NCBI GenBank assembly: GCA_000226015.1
Contig: JH153375.1
Coordinates: 140,341 to 204,340 of the forward strand
DNA from: Mnemiopsis leidyi
Taxonomy: Eukaryota > Ctenophora > Tentaculata > Lobata > Bolinopsidae
DNA length: 64,000 bases
Reading direction: 5' to 3'
Positions 1-12,720 of the stretch are shown here, one piece after another (the first letter of the stretch is position 1; the number at the start of each line of letters is the position of its first letter). Below the pieces are notes generated by a model that did not search any database, had not been told where the DNA came from, and saw nothing but the letters and a program-made list of their open reading frames with translations. The position numbers and the translations under genes were made by a program.

Positions 1-1625
1 AGATTAGACGCACCCGATTTAGGTGAAAAAACGCAAAAATTCTCAAAATTACCAACTTGATGACGTCATTAAGTGATGAAGATGCTTGCGGAGGATGTTT
101 ATATATAGCCTAATGCACACACCAAACGATTATCTTTCAGATGCGGGGTCGATCATTGCTCTATCTTAAAAAATGTAGAAGATTAGACGTTTACAAAATG
201 GTTGAAAAATAGGGTCCTCAGAGCGTCAGTATCTATCTATCTATCTATCTGTATGTATACGGGTATTAACAGATTTTTGGTGTCGTATCGTTTATATATA
301 GGGGCTGGCAAGAAGTCTCAGATATGCGCGTGTCCTGGCACATGTGTGATCTTTAAACTGGCATAACTTTTGATAGGAATAATATTTTTTGATGCGGTAA
401 AAACCTACTGTTAGCTTCTGATTAGTAGTTTGTGCTTCTGATTTGTCAAGAGGGCTCGGGTGCTTGCCAGCACCCAAAATCCAAATATATACATGATATA
501 TACTACATGATATATACTAGTATATACATGATATATACTAGTATATACATGATATAATAGCACTAGAAGTTACATGTATATTATTGTTTCTTAAACAGTA
601 ACACTCCTATTACACTCCTCTTACACTCCTTACACTCCTCTTACCTTCCTGTTACATAACACTACGATATTACTGGTTTGTATTGGAATGTAGTACTGAG
701 TCGAGTTCGTGTGAATTCCATGAGATGCCCTTTACCACTGTTTACACTGATGTCATGCTATATAATACAAGTCTGCTCAATTTAAGTGAGTAGTTAGTCA
801 ACACAAATCCGATTAGCTACTAAAATTCGATCTTTCAAGACATCATAGGGCTAGTTCAGTCGATTATTTTACTACCGAAATCTAAGATATGTACACTAAA
901 GATTGCATCCAACATTAAAAACAAGCAATTGATTTGTATAAGCTGAGGAATGTATCTGTAGGACTGAGGAGCTATCACAGTCTAGTCTATGCAAAAGGTT
1001 TATTTGGGATTGATCCTCTCTTAATATTCAATCTTCGTTGGATAATGTTTACGTACACCATACTGTAGGAAATATCATTCAATTGATATTTCTAAGTGAC
1101 GATGTGAGTATTAACTAAGCCGAATATAAAGTGTATTATCATAGATTTTATGCTATAATAAATTGTCACATTGTGAATTCTCTCACTCCCACTTGCCCGG
1201 CCAGCCGAATATAAGTTTAATTGAAGCGTGTATCCCAAGCGTGTATTGTTTACCGACCTGCTCTTACTATTAAGTGTTAGTGGAAGCTAATTTTCCCCGT
1301 AATTTTGCCTGTATAGTAGGCTCTCTTACACAAGCTCTATGAAACAAGTGATTTGTGACGTCATGTCACATGACTCACGCGTGCTTGATAATTTGATAAG
1401 TAGGCTTTTTGCTTTAGATCATCTCGTTCTTAACTCTGGTTGGGGGAATTCTATATGAGAGTAAAACTTAAAGGTATTTAACGTTTAACTTGGATATAAT
1501 TGAAAGTAAGATGTGATGTGCATGAAAGTTTATGTTTAGTGGACATTAATAATAGATAACATTTACATTATATTGGTGACATTGTCTTCCTGTTTTGCTG
1601 ATACATAGAGCTTATGTATTGTGTG

Positions 1626-1673
<48 letters not shown>

Positions 1674-2502
1674 TAAATGTGCGAATGTGTGTAAATGTGC
1701 GAATGTGTGTAAATGTGCGAATGTGTGTAAATGTTTAACTTTTCGTGTGTAAATGTGCGAAGGCGTGTGTGTAAGAAATGTTTATGTTAATAATGTACCG
1801 TGTGTATGGTACAGTGTGCACTATGTACGCAGGTGTCGTTGTTTTTTGGTGAGTCTATGCAGTGCGATTAATTGAGGACAAATACTTAACCAAATCGTAA
1901 TTAACCAAGCTTCGAGTCAGAATATATCTGAAATTCAAATATGTGTCGTAGTTTCTGACTATCTATTTGCCAAATATTGAATTATCTCTATGCGTTTTTA
2001 TCTTCTCAAAGGGAAATTACAAGGGCCACCGTGCCGCCCGTCTTTTTCTTAAAAAAACAGCTGAGGTGTTTTATTAGCTGGATATCAAATGTTTGACGCA
2101 CTTCTGAGATCTGGGTTAAGGTTCCGACATCCATATTAAACATACAACTTATAGCGTGGATAATCACTAACTATTCTGAGATCTACAATCATGGAATACC
2201 GTACATTGTACCCAACAACATTCCTAAACATGAAAGTATTCTAAACTACATTCCTTTAAAATTTACATGGTCTCGGAGCCTTGTTGCTGTCAGATAGGCT
2301 TATTTACAAGTGTAACACGTTCTTTACTGGACTATTAGACCAGAGACCTACAACTAGACTTGAAAGCAAGAGGACGGACTGAAAAGACCTTGACATTCGA
2401 CAAACAACGTCTTTGTCTACACATTGATAAGCACATTCTTGAAATGATTTCTGGGATTTGTACAGACAAGTCGAGTGTACAAATTGCACTCGTTATTATC
2501 AG
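1..2502. other. Left flank, no supported gene; microsatellites
   Basis: I see no convincing coding sequence here and in particular no tetraspanin TM1-TM3 exons for the cassette that follows. It holds an ATCT tetranucleotide run near 232-250, an AT-rich repeat built on TATATACATGATATA near 485-556, a short ACTCCTCTT-type repeat near 601-640, a GTGC run at about 1622-1672 and a degenerate 18-bp repeat (GTAAATGTGCGAATGTGT) at about 1673-1760. The short open frames on either strand have no family resemblance. Confidence 0.6.
1622..1760. repeat. GTGC microsatellite joined to an 18-bp minisatellite
   Basis: About a dozen perfect GTGC tetranucleotides run directly into roughly four copies of an 18-bp unit, GTAAATGTGCGAATGTGT. 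The second array probably grew from the degenerate edge of the first. Confidence 0.9.
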
Positions 2503-3412
2503 ACAAAATTAGAAGATCAAATCGCGAAAAATATGGATGAGTTCATCAAGAACTACAGTGGAAAATCTGACGTCAAAACTGACCATGTTTTCAACGTCAT
2601 CATGGAAGAGTTTGAGTGCTGTGGAATTTCAGGACCTAATGACTGGAACACCAAGTAAGTTGTTTAAAATAATCGGATAAGTAAGTAACACCAAGTAAGT
2701 TATTCAAAATAATCGGATAAGTTTTGATTTTGTTACACAGTTGATATAGAACATATTCACTTGCATTCGGTGCGATTTTTCTGTTTAATCACAATTTCTT
2801 AAATGGTGCTGGTTCCCATGTGTAAGAAATCTAAAGAGAAAAATTGTGTCAAAGTTTTGCTCGGCGGTCCTTCCATTCAAACTCCAAAAGTAAAATTACA
2901 CTAATATAACTACCTTAGCTTATCATCAAAAAATCGCAAACAAAACTTAGTTCCAACTTAATCAGGACTGACATAGAAAAATGGGTACAGGATAATGTAC
3001 CGGACAGCTGTTGTGTAGACATGGAAGATACATGTGGCTGGGACTATTTTAAGGCGGATAACACTAACAAGGCGGATATACACAACGAGGTAGGTTTTAC
3101 TTCACGTGTTCTTGTAAAATCAGATTAACTATAGAAACGTCTAATGTGGGAAAATAGATTGTTCTCCTGATTTACATAGCACTTCAAAAATCTTATAATT
3201 TAAAAAAAAACTTGATTTCTCTGCTTCACAGAGTTAGTCCGCACAGTTTCTTACCCTCCAAATTTTAGGGATGTTTCACTAAAGTGGTAGACGGTGTAAA
3301 ATCCAACATGGAACTCTTTGGCATTATCGCTCTGGTGTTTATCCTCATTGAAATCTTGCAGCTCCTCTTCGCTCTCATTCTTAGGAATGACTCTAAAGGT
3401 GTCCTTGCGTAG
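2503..3412 (+). CDS. Tetraspanin cassette 1: EC2 loop plus TM4 (3' half of a tetraspanin)
   Basis: Three exons, 2503-2654, 2966-3089 and 3269-3412, join with matching phases (0, 2, 0) and end at TAG. They encode the second half of a tetraspanin, a four-pass membrane scaffold protein. The large extracellular loop carries the family CCG motif (FECCGIS), then PDSCC and a later cysteine (TCGW). After that come GCF and a hydrophobic fourth membrane segment (GIIALVFILIEILQLLFALIL) with a short tail. AATAAA follows the stop closely, near 3429. The start is an acceptor (TTATTATCAG) at the same structural point and phase as in the two cassettes downstream. No TM1-TM3 exons were found upstream in the window. 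Either they lie beyond the left edge or this is a partial gene. The family call is firm; the gene's extent is not. Confidence 0.85.
2647..2725 (+). repeat. 40-bp tandem duplication of a splice donor
   Basis: The end of cassette 1 exon 1, with its donor CCAA|GTAAGT, is repeated almost exactly 40 bp downstream. The two copies differ at only a few bases. A third GTAAGT lies at the junction between them. The first donor keeps the reading frame into the PDSCC exon; the second would append unrelated intronic codons. Confidence 0.9.
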
Positions 3413-5410
3413 AAATGATGCGATGTTCAATAAAATCAAAGGAATGGTCTAAATTCTGGACAGCATGAGCGGAGTTTGCCAAATTTTTAGTTTCTCCCTT
3501 TTTCCTTTACCATCGAAAATAACTCGCTCAGAAAACTTGAGCCTTCGAAAAATGCAAGCAGCTAGCGACTCCCGTAGAACCGTAGCTTAGTTGAAACTCG
3601 AAAATCAGAGAAGCCGAGTGTTAGTGTAATCAAACGTAGTAACTTATATCGCTACATGTACATTTAGTCATGTGTATGTCAGTGTGCCTCGTAATTGTAA
3701 GTTTCAGGGTACTTATTCCATATAAGGAAATTTGTACCAAATGTACCGTATATTGTTTTTTTCACTCTTTTTACTCCAAAGCTTCGTCACCGTTAAATAC
3801 TGGGCAAGTTGTAATCTTTTATATATCCTCTTACCATGCAGTTAATACAATATTTCAACCTGGACAACTAAGTGATGATATACGACTTTCGTCAGAGGTA
3901 TTTCGTAAAGTTCAGACCTTCGTACTTGTTCTATTTATGTGTTAAATCACTTGTTCAGTGTTATATACCTTAACTGTTAGATGTTTTATATAGTACTGCT
4001 GCCTTAGAACATTAGAATATGGATGAGTATATGATTTATACTTCATATAAGTTTATATAAGTATAAATGTATACTTTATGTAAGTGTTTACGATTTGGCT
4101 GATTTTCCCACCGAAAGCGATTTCACTTTATTTAGTGGCAAAATAATATGTTAATGCAAGTGTACCATGTGTTAGTGAAAGTCAAAGAAATCATCGTTTT
4201 CTGTAGTATTTTTTGCTGGCATTGTGTGATGTTACCAATTACCACTGCATTTATAGTACTTTATGTGCGATGTATTATGGCATTTAATCTTTACTCTTGA
4301 TCTGTGTTCTCATGAATTTGTCCCTTAAATTTCTAACTTCAATCTTGGCGTAGTTCCAACACTAGAAAATGTTCGTGTAAGATTCAATTGTAGAGTGACG
4401 TAACGGATAAACAAGTAGAACGTCATGGAACGCGCTCTAAGCAGATTTACGATCCATAGTAAACATTTTTGAAACGCGCACATATTTATTGATTTGCGCG
4501 CAATGTTTTTATTCGATCTATGGGACACCCATGACCCGATGGATATGTCAGTAAACATTCTCAATTTTAACCGGTTTTCCTGAGCGTTTTAACGACCTTT
4601 CTTACTACGACCTACTTCTATGGAACGACGTAGCAAAATCTACGCCGCACACTGGTGACTGGTCAATGGATAACACAGTGGAGTTTTCCTATGTAGCTTC
4701 GAAAACAGGTGTTCCCTTGATTAACCTAGATGGATACTCTGGATTTGTGTTGTGGTCTAATGGTTATTTTCTTACTACTTTATTCAGGTATGTTCAGATT
4801 TCTAATTTCAATTTTTAATATAATTATGTCCAGGGCAATTTTGCTCAAAACTCTGTATAAAAGAGCAGATCTGTTTTCATTTCTTGATTTGATGATTAAC
4901 TTAGCACCTGTTTCAGGGTTGGACCGATATCTTAAAGTTTACTCAATATTGAAGAGAACGGCGATAAAATTGGCACTTCTGACTGGCACAAATGTTTCTG
5001 TTGTATGTTTGATTTTGAGAATGTCTACAGCTACCGTCCCTGCAACCGGTAACCTGAACCTCCCTCCGATAAGGTAAGTCTTGTGAGTCTGGATTTTAAA
5101 GAGTCTTGATCAAAACAGGTCGCCCATGCCACTTATATCTTTAAATAAGTGTATCGAAATTCGACAAACATCACCCTGATAAACAAAAAGTCGTGAGTAA
5201 AAGTCTGCTGAAAGCGAGATATGTTGAAAGAGAGCAGCATGAGTAAAGGATCAGTGTTCGCGAATATTTGTAAATCGTGGTGATTGCTGAGCTGGCTGAT
5301 TCTTTTATTTGTTCCCAGATATGTAATTTATTTTTATTCTTTTTGTTTACTAACATATTAGCTAAGACCGTTTTCTCTCCGTTAACTTGATTACTAAAAT
5401 TTACTTCCAG
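3413..5410. other. Interval between tetraspanin cassettes 1 and 2; an unexplained open frame
   Basis: No family match was found. On the + strand a frame with no stop runs about 88 codons from about 4553 to 4820. It reads as ordinary protein (PERFNDLSYYDLLLWNDV, later TGDWSMDNTVEFSYV) and has donor-like GT sites at about 4710 and 4789. A second short frame at about 4941-5048 reads SDWHKCFCC and ends at a GTAACC donor-like site. Both could be relics of another tetraspanin-type loop or chance. No TM1-TM3 exons are visible. Confidence 0.3.
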
Positions 5411-6196
5411 GCGAATGAGGTTGTACAACAAGGATTAGAGAAGGGTCTGACTGACTACGGAAAACCCCCCTCTGTCGACGTGGAGAAAGATGAGGAGTCT
5501 TATTGGACTACTGGTGAGTCGTTTGTCATTGTATCAAAGTTCCCGGTAGTTCCCTGCATTTCATGTTATCTGGACTTATAACCATATTCTACACCCTGTT
5601 ATCTGGACTTATAACCATATTGTACATCCTGTTATCTGGACTTATAACCATATTCTACACCCTGTTATCTGGACTTATAACCATATTGTACATCCTGTTA
5701 TCTGGACTTATAACCATATTCTACACCCTGTTAAGGTATCGACTGGATACAAGAGAACCTCGAATGTTGCGGTATAACTGACGGCCAGGACTGGTCCTTC
5801 GACAAGAACCTGGCTACTTACTGGATATCCGCTGCTGGCGGTAATCACAAGGTTGACGTCCCTGATAGTTGTTGTACGACCATCACTACAAACTGTGGGG
5901 CTGGCAAGGCTGTGGCCGGCACTGTTACCGGCATCCACGCCAAGGTATGTCCGGTCTATTTCGACAGCAGTTCCTTTTTGTCATTCCTTTTTATGGCTGA
6001 AGTATTCTATGAAATATTTAAATTACTCTTTTTTTCTCATTTATGTTTTACATAAACTTCCTAGGGCTGCTTTGTTACAACCAAGAATTGGGTTGTCAGC
6101 AAATCAGAGATTATGGGAATTTGCGGTATTGTCTTCATTGGTCTTGAAGTCTTCAACATCGTTTTCGCTCTCTGGCTGAGAAAACTGACTCTTTAA
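5411..6196 (+). CDS. Tetraspanin cassette 2: EC2 loop plus TM4
   Basis: Exons 5411-5513, 5736-5944 and 6065-6196 join with phases 0, 1, 0 and end at TAA. Exon 1 begins the EC2 loop (ANEVVQQGLEKGLTDYG). Exon 2 holds NLECCGIT, GQDWSF, PDSCC and a further cysteine in TNCGAG. Exon 3 starts GCF and encodes the fourth membrane helix (IMGICGIVFIGLEVFNIVFALWL) with the tail RKLTL. The layout matches cassette 3 intron for intron at the first junction, which points to a tandem duplication. AATAAA lies near 6510. As with cassette 1, no exons for the first three membrane helices precede it. It could be an alternative 3' end of a shared tetraspanin gene or a half-gene copy. Confidence 0.87.
5565..5729 (+). 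repeat. Five 33-bp repeats abutting a splice acceptor
   Basis: Exactly five 33-bp units (each starts GTTATCTGGACTTATAACC) alternate between two variants (TTCTACACCCT and TTGTACATCCT), giving a 66-bp higher-order period. The array ends at 5729; six bases later (GTTAAG) comes the acceptor of cassette 2 exon 2. The last unit therefore supplies the polypyrimidine stretch of that acceptor. The period is a multiple of three, so a spurious open frame runs through it. Confidence 0.95.
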
Positions 6197-6643
6197 TCTC
6201 ACTTGCTGTGTTCAGTACTTTCAATAATCTGAACTGACATGTAGCTATTGGACTAAATACTTACATTGTGTTTAGTTGTGACAAAATTACATCAATACTT
6301 ATATTTTTGAATTTTGTACTTTATGTAGATAGCATGTTATGAGTTATATAATTATTCTTTCATAAATTCATACTTTTTCAAAACCTAGATTGAAACATGA
6401 TTTATTAAGACACATTACAACAGTTTTATTTGACCGACTTTTAACTGTTTCTTGACTGATAACAACAACGATCAAAAAAGTATTCTCACAAATAAGACTC
6501 TCAGATAATTTAATAAAAGTGACTGTTTCGCCCAACAACACATTGATAAACGAACAATTTAATACTTCATGGCCGCGCAGAAAGACAAACTTACTGTGAT
6601 TTTTGAGCGGTGGTACTAAATCGTGTTTAACATTCTAGAAGGC

Positions 6644-6841
6644 ATGCAGACTACCTACCTGTCCGATATAAACCAGTTTTTGTCGAAGAACGTGCCCTAC
6701 TGGGACAGATTTGGAAGGTACCTTGTTATCTTTACATTAGTCATCCTCGGCAAGTCCTTATCTAGATACTTGGTTAGAACACTGAAAGGAGATAAAAAGA
6801 AAGAAAGAACTGAGAAACAGGGAGCGAAGAAGCAGGAATAA
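6644..6841 (+). CDS. Small single-pass membrane protein or orphan terminal exon, unrecognised
   Basis: From the ATG at 6644 a 65-codon frame reads MQTTYLSDINQFLSKNV, then a hydrophobic stretch (YLVIFTLVILG), then a basic hydrophilic tail rich in Lys, Arg and Glu ending KKQE. The shape is one membrane helix with a cytosolic basic tail. A splice acceptor-like CATTCTAG sits just upstream at about 6631-6638. The segment could therefore be a last exon rather than a whole gene, possibly a diverged tetraspanin TM4 exon, since GMQTTY stands where GCYDKM stands in cassette 3. AATAAA signals follow near 7030. No family is recognised. Confidence 0.4.
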   Translation: MQTTYLSDINQFLSKNVPYWDRFGRYLVIFTLVILGKSLSRYLVRTLKGDKKKERTEKQGAKKQE

Positions 6842-7578
6842 TTTGTCATTCATTGGGGATATTGTAATATTCTGTTTTTTATATCGTTCGGATTGTAATT
6901 GGGATTGTTTGATGTTAACAGGATTCTTTGTTGAATGAAATTTACCTCTACGATCCGCCAATCTCATAGTCATGACGATATTTTATATATTTTTACGGTT
7001 TAAGTTATCTATGTGTAAGTATTGAGATAAAGATTAAAATAAAATACAAAATAAAACAATTTTAACTTTTTTGTATCATTGTGATTGGAATGTATGCCAT
7101 GAGAGTGAGGATTTTGTGAGTTTACGCCAGAAGTCTGCTTGAAACGTGTGTTTGAGCGTTTGCTTGTCTGTCTGTCGCTGATGCTTGTCTGTTTACCTTG
7201 TTGCCAGGTCACCTGTCTATGCCGTGTTTATGTTTGTTCTCACGCTATTTATATCGCGTAGCATGGCACAAATGTCCGGTTGATACGTCCGGTTGTTATG
7301 CACCCACGCTCGCGGTTGCTAGGATAGAAAATGAGGCTCTTAACATTTTCAGGTACTTGCTCTGGAAAAATGATTACTGCCATCGTTCAGCACATTTTTC
7401 GTGCATTTGCACTGTTTGTCTGATTCAAAAGATAATATTAGATACTGCGCTTTTTGCGAGATAATGTTAGATATCATGACCTGAACAGACCCTCTTGATT
7501 CGATGATTAGCATGAGGCTACCATCCACTCTCTAAAGTTTTACATTTTTACATTCAATAAAGTTTGCTGAATTTTCAG
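6842..7578. other. Interval between the small ORF and cassette 3
   Basis: It contains AATAAA-type polyadenylation signals around 7030-7050. The other open frames look random in composition. No TM1-TM3 exons are visible. Confidence 0.5.
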
Positions 7579-8675
<1,097 letters not shown>

Positions 8676-9839
8676 AGACGTGTGGAATTGTGGGCGATTT
8701 ATTCAGATGATATTCCTCGTTGATGATGTGATCCAAGAAGATCACGTTACACTAATGATGATTAGCTTACGTGACTAATTGCTTTATGATGTATAACAAG
8801 AGATATATGGACGTTTAACAAATACGTTTTATTTCACGTTAATTACTTTTACCGATCATGTACTTACTTATTTCAGTTTTTACAGATAGGAGTCCGTCAG
8901 AGTGGTTTCATCTCATTATGTTTAAATACCAAATGGTTTTTGTTTTTAGTTATCAGTTTTAAGTTTCATTAAGCATTGGAACTGGAAGTCTTTGTTGATG
9001 GGAAGAAGCCTACATCTTCGCGTTCTCCTAGCTCTTGAAGGTAATAAATCTTTGCTACGTAACAGTGGTAGCAATTTACTACCAAAACCGCAAGAAAACG
9101 CTATCAAGTTATACGGAAATTTCTGGACTCCTTCCCACCCTCGTCAGTGTTGCAGGCGTCCGTTGTGCGAACTGACAAATAGACACATTTCAGTGCTTTG
9201 TTCATCAGTTTATCAGTTTTTATACAAAAGACTTTATTTGCTGCTCAAGATTTGTGTGGAGTGACAAGATACAAAGTATAGTCCTAAAATGAAGTAAAAG
9301 GTGTCTACATTCTTGGTATAACAGAATAACTGTACAGTTCTAAGTCTGACTTGATTCAATTATGAGTCCAATATATTTATCAGTTTATGTATGTTTTATT
9401 TCTAGATCCATCCAAAGTTACTTCCTAACATTTAAGCATATTGTGATTATTATTTTTTTGAACTCTGAAGAGTATATAGTTAACTCTTAATCCTAACCAA
9501 TCCCGACTCTATCAACTATTGCTACTTCTGTTCTGTTTTAGACGGTCGAATTTATCGCGGAACACTTTCTTTGGCTTTGTATTTATCATTATTCATTACT
9601 TTAGTAATGCTTAGAGTTCGAATTCTGTTCCACGGGTGGATAGCTTAACGTTTTCAAGTTTTTGGTATTGTATTGAATTGATATTAAAAATCCTGCCAAT
9701 TTTATAGTACTGAGTTACGAATACAAATTATTATCGAAAGATCTTCATTTTTCATCTTGGTACTCATACATCATACTTATAGCTACAAAATCTTATAGTT
9801 TAAGTTTTCAGATTTAATTTCAAAATTTTATTACTTTTT
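8676..9839. other. 3' flank of cassette 3, no supported gene
   Basis: AT-rich sequence with no convincing coding frame. Confidence 0.5.
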
Positions 9840-10587
9840 GGATTGAAGTGTTAGTGTTGGGTTTGCTTAACCAGTTTAGCCCATATGTGTGCAGTGCTCA
9901 AAATTCGTGCAGGTCGCAAGCTCGCTTAGTTGCTTGTCGCTGTGTTAGCCAGCTGCAGCGACCTGTCCGAATTTTCAATTTGGAGCCGCACGCGCACACA
10001 CATTGGCTAAACAGCTTTTGTCTGACTTTGTCCGACCCTCATTCTCCGAGAATAAAATGACGGGAGCAGGGAGAGTGCGCGCTGCTGTACAAAACTGCTT
10101 TAGCAAGTTTTAGGTTTAAAAATTTTAGTGATAATTTTTATCGAGGCTTTACATTCACAATTCAGAAAGTGCTTTTTTAGTTTATTATTTGCATTTCAGA
10201 CTTGATCATATACATCAGAAATCTTTCTTACCGATTGCAGACGAGATATTATTAACTGATGAATATTCGAATAACGGGCTCTAATCAGTTATAATTATAT
10301 TGGTCAATGTATATTTGTATTCGCCAAATATCAAATGAAATAAAATGCTTAAATAAATCGTATTATTTATTTAAATTTTCTTGAATTTTCTCTCTTTGAC
10401 TTTAGCGTAATAGAGGCACACTAACTATGACTCATAGTTTGAGCTAATAGTAATAGCAAAAAATACGGAAGCTGCCTCCCGCTGCGGTCCATTTTAAGAC
10501 TCGAATAAATTTCATAGCGGCAACTGGTCTGTCATTGTCAAAATCAGGCTAAGTCAAAGCGTATTTTGTCTGACTTTGCCCGACCCT

Positions 10588-10693
10588 CATTCGAAGCGAG
10601 AATAAAATGACGGGAGGTTGTCGCGGTGTTGTACAGCATACAGCAGCGCGCACCCTCCCGTCATTTTATAATTATTCTCTTCGCTTCGAATGA
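10588..10693. repeat. Large imperfect palindrome inside the GC-rich complex
   Basis: The left arm (CATTCGAAGCGAGAATAAAA then TGACGGGAGG) is answered about 40 bp later by its reverse complement (CCCTCCCGTCATTTTATAAT and on to CTTCGCTTCGAATG). The right arm carries a small insertion. Two copies of the same repeat in opposite orientation explain it. Confidence 0.85.
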
Positions 10694-10913
10694 GTCAACG
10701 GGCGATGCGCGTCTAGAATTATATCTTCGAAATTCATGAGACATGAGAGCGCGTGGCCAGAAATGCGCCAGCAGCCAGGCCAGAAATGCGTCAGAGCACG
10801 TGATGGCCGCGACAGTAGGTTATCAACCTACAACGAATGAGGTGATACCTTGCTAAGCCAACATAGCCCTGTGGCTTTGTATCACGTTGTGACCCTTTGT
10901 CTCACGTTGTGAC

Positions 10914-11305
10914 TAGGGTGCGCCCTTTTTTCTAAACCTATATGGGCTCAACCCTTATCTGATAGAGCTCAACGAGCTGAAAACGAGGATGCCCTCCTTT
11001 TTGAAATTGGACAACGGGAAAGACTACCCCTGGTCGTTTAAAAGTTACGACGATCTAGGATGTACATGTTGCGCACGCGCGAACTCGGACGCTTGCATGC
11101 TGCACCTGTCATAACTCACGCGCATTTAGCGCGGCTTCATGGTAACTTCCGTATACACAATGATTATCTAGTCACTGACGTAATGCAGTGCTGGCGACTT
11201 TGACAAAGAAAGCAAAGAGGACATACTCCTGACTAAATCGACCNNNNNNNNNNNNNNAGATAAGGGTTGAGCCCATATAGGTTTAGAAAAAAGGGACGCA
11301 CCCTA
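10914..11305. mobile_element. hAT-like non-autonomous DNA transposon (MITE)
   Basis: Inverted terminal repeats of about 47 bp begin TAGGGTGCG at 10914 and end CGCACCCTA at 11305, differing by one inserted base. They are flanked by an exact 8-bp direct repeat, GTTGTGAC, at 10906-10913 and 11306-11313. An 8-bp target duplication with a TAGGG start is typical of hAT elements. No transposase frame is present. A 14-base assembly gap (11244-11257) lies between the arms, so the true length is uncertain. The conserved ends suggest a fairly recent insertion. Confidence 0.85.
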
Positions 11306-12720
11306 GTTGTGACCCTTTTCAAAAAATTTTTAAAAATTTGAAATTGGCCGCTGCTTCGCGGCAGCAGGGCTATGCAACGTGTAGCAAGTGACCCTTGGCC
11401 TTTTCAAATTTTTTTCGCGCACGCCGGAGCACGGAGGCTGTCGCTTCGCGAGGAGAGCAGAAAACTGCGAGCCGCGCGCGGGTCGGGTAACATTGAACAT
11501 CTCGACAATGTAGCAACTGTGGCTCGCGCTGCGCGCGCCCTATCGTGTATCGGGATCACGCACATAGTGAGCTTTTGCGTCGCGCGTCCGTCCTAATTTC
11601 GTGCTAAGTTCGCACAGGGATATACGTGTTTTATTTAAGCAAAGTAATAGTGATACCCGACTCTCGCGAAAAGTCTAGTCGCGGTGATACTCGACTATTG
11701 CAGCTCAAAGCTAAACGTTTCGTTAAAACGGTTGTCAGACGTTGCCTGACCTGCTGCCGCGAAAATTTGATTTGAAAATTGAAAATGGGCCGCAACGCAA
11801 GGCAATAAAACGGTAAACGGATAAAATCTCGTAAAGACGGGAGGATGCGCGCTGCTGTAAAACAAGCCGCAACGTGAGGCAATGTAATCTGAGCGTGCTT
11901 GTCTGACTTTGTCCAACCCTCATTCGAAATCGAAACAAATAAAGTAACGAAAATTCCTCTAACCAGAGCTCTTTAGCGGCGCGCGCGCGGCGTAAACACC
12001 TGGTTAGGCATGAATGACGGCGCGGGAGCAGGAAGGGTGCGGCGGTGCGCTGCTGTATATAATATAATAAGAGCGTGCTTGTCGTGGTACAATATCCGAC
12101 ACTCGCAGCTCAAAGCTTGACGAGAGCTAGAATGGTCATGGTAGACCGAAATAAATACTTTTCTCGTCGAGAGGTAGCTGGCGACTTGTCCGAATGCCGA
12201 AACTGGAGCCGCACACCACACACGTATGGGCTATACTAGCTTAGCTCGACGAAATTAAGTTTATATCCGTCTACCGTTCTAAAGAAACGTGCAGCTTTGA
12301 GCTGTGAGAGTCGGGTATCACTATCTATATCAGTATCACCGCTACATGGCTTAGCAAGCACCTGGTTTCGACGAGATAATATCTGTCTAACGAAACGTCT
12401 GCCTCTGGCCAAGTGGCCAGGAGAGCAGTAAGTTGTACTCGCGGTGATACCCGACTCACGCAGCTAAAGCTGAACGTAGACGGAAATAATCTCGTCAAGC
12501 AGCAAGCTGCGAGCCGCGCGCGAGTCGGGAAACAGTCCTCGTTATAGAACGTTAGACGAATATCATCTCGTCAATGTCAGGCCTGCTGCCGAGTGCCGTA
12601 ACGTGTGTTAGACCACCATTAGATATAGACAGACATCATCTTGTCAATGCAATAGCTATGGTTATATAGACTAAACTGCTTTAGCAACGTATGCAGTATC
12701 TGTCTAACGTTGTGACCCAT

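Larger units (their letters stand above)
9840..12720. repeat. GC-rich complex of degenerate, partly inverted repeats
   Basis: This block differs in composition from its AT-rich surroundings. Two repeat motifs recur. One is GTCTGACTTTGTCCGACCCT followed by AATAAAATGACGGGAGCAGG and a GCGCGCTGCTGTA tail, near 10015, 10565, 11905 and 12010, with an inverted copy at 10650. The other is CCCGACTCTCGCAGCTCAAA followed by AACGTTAGACGGATAT and ATCTCGTCAA, near 11655, 12095, 12445 and 12540, inverted near 12300, with an outlying copy at about 8400. No protein domain is readable in it. It looks like nested or tandemly spread non-autonomous elements. Confidence 0.75.

Noticed and set aside
5563-5781. Repetitive hydrophobic open frame (LSGLITI repeats)
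   Set aside because: Produced by the 33-bp intronic array before the cassette 2 acceptor.
11372-12221. Several short open frames in the GC-rich block
   Set aside because: High GC lowers stop frequency; composition is Arg/Ala/Ser-rich in every frame and repeats interrupt them.
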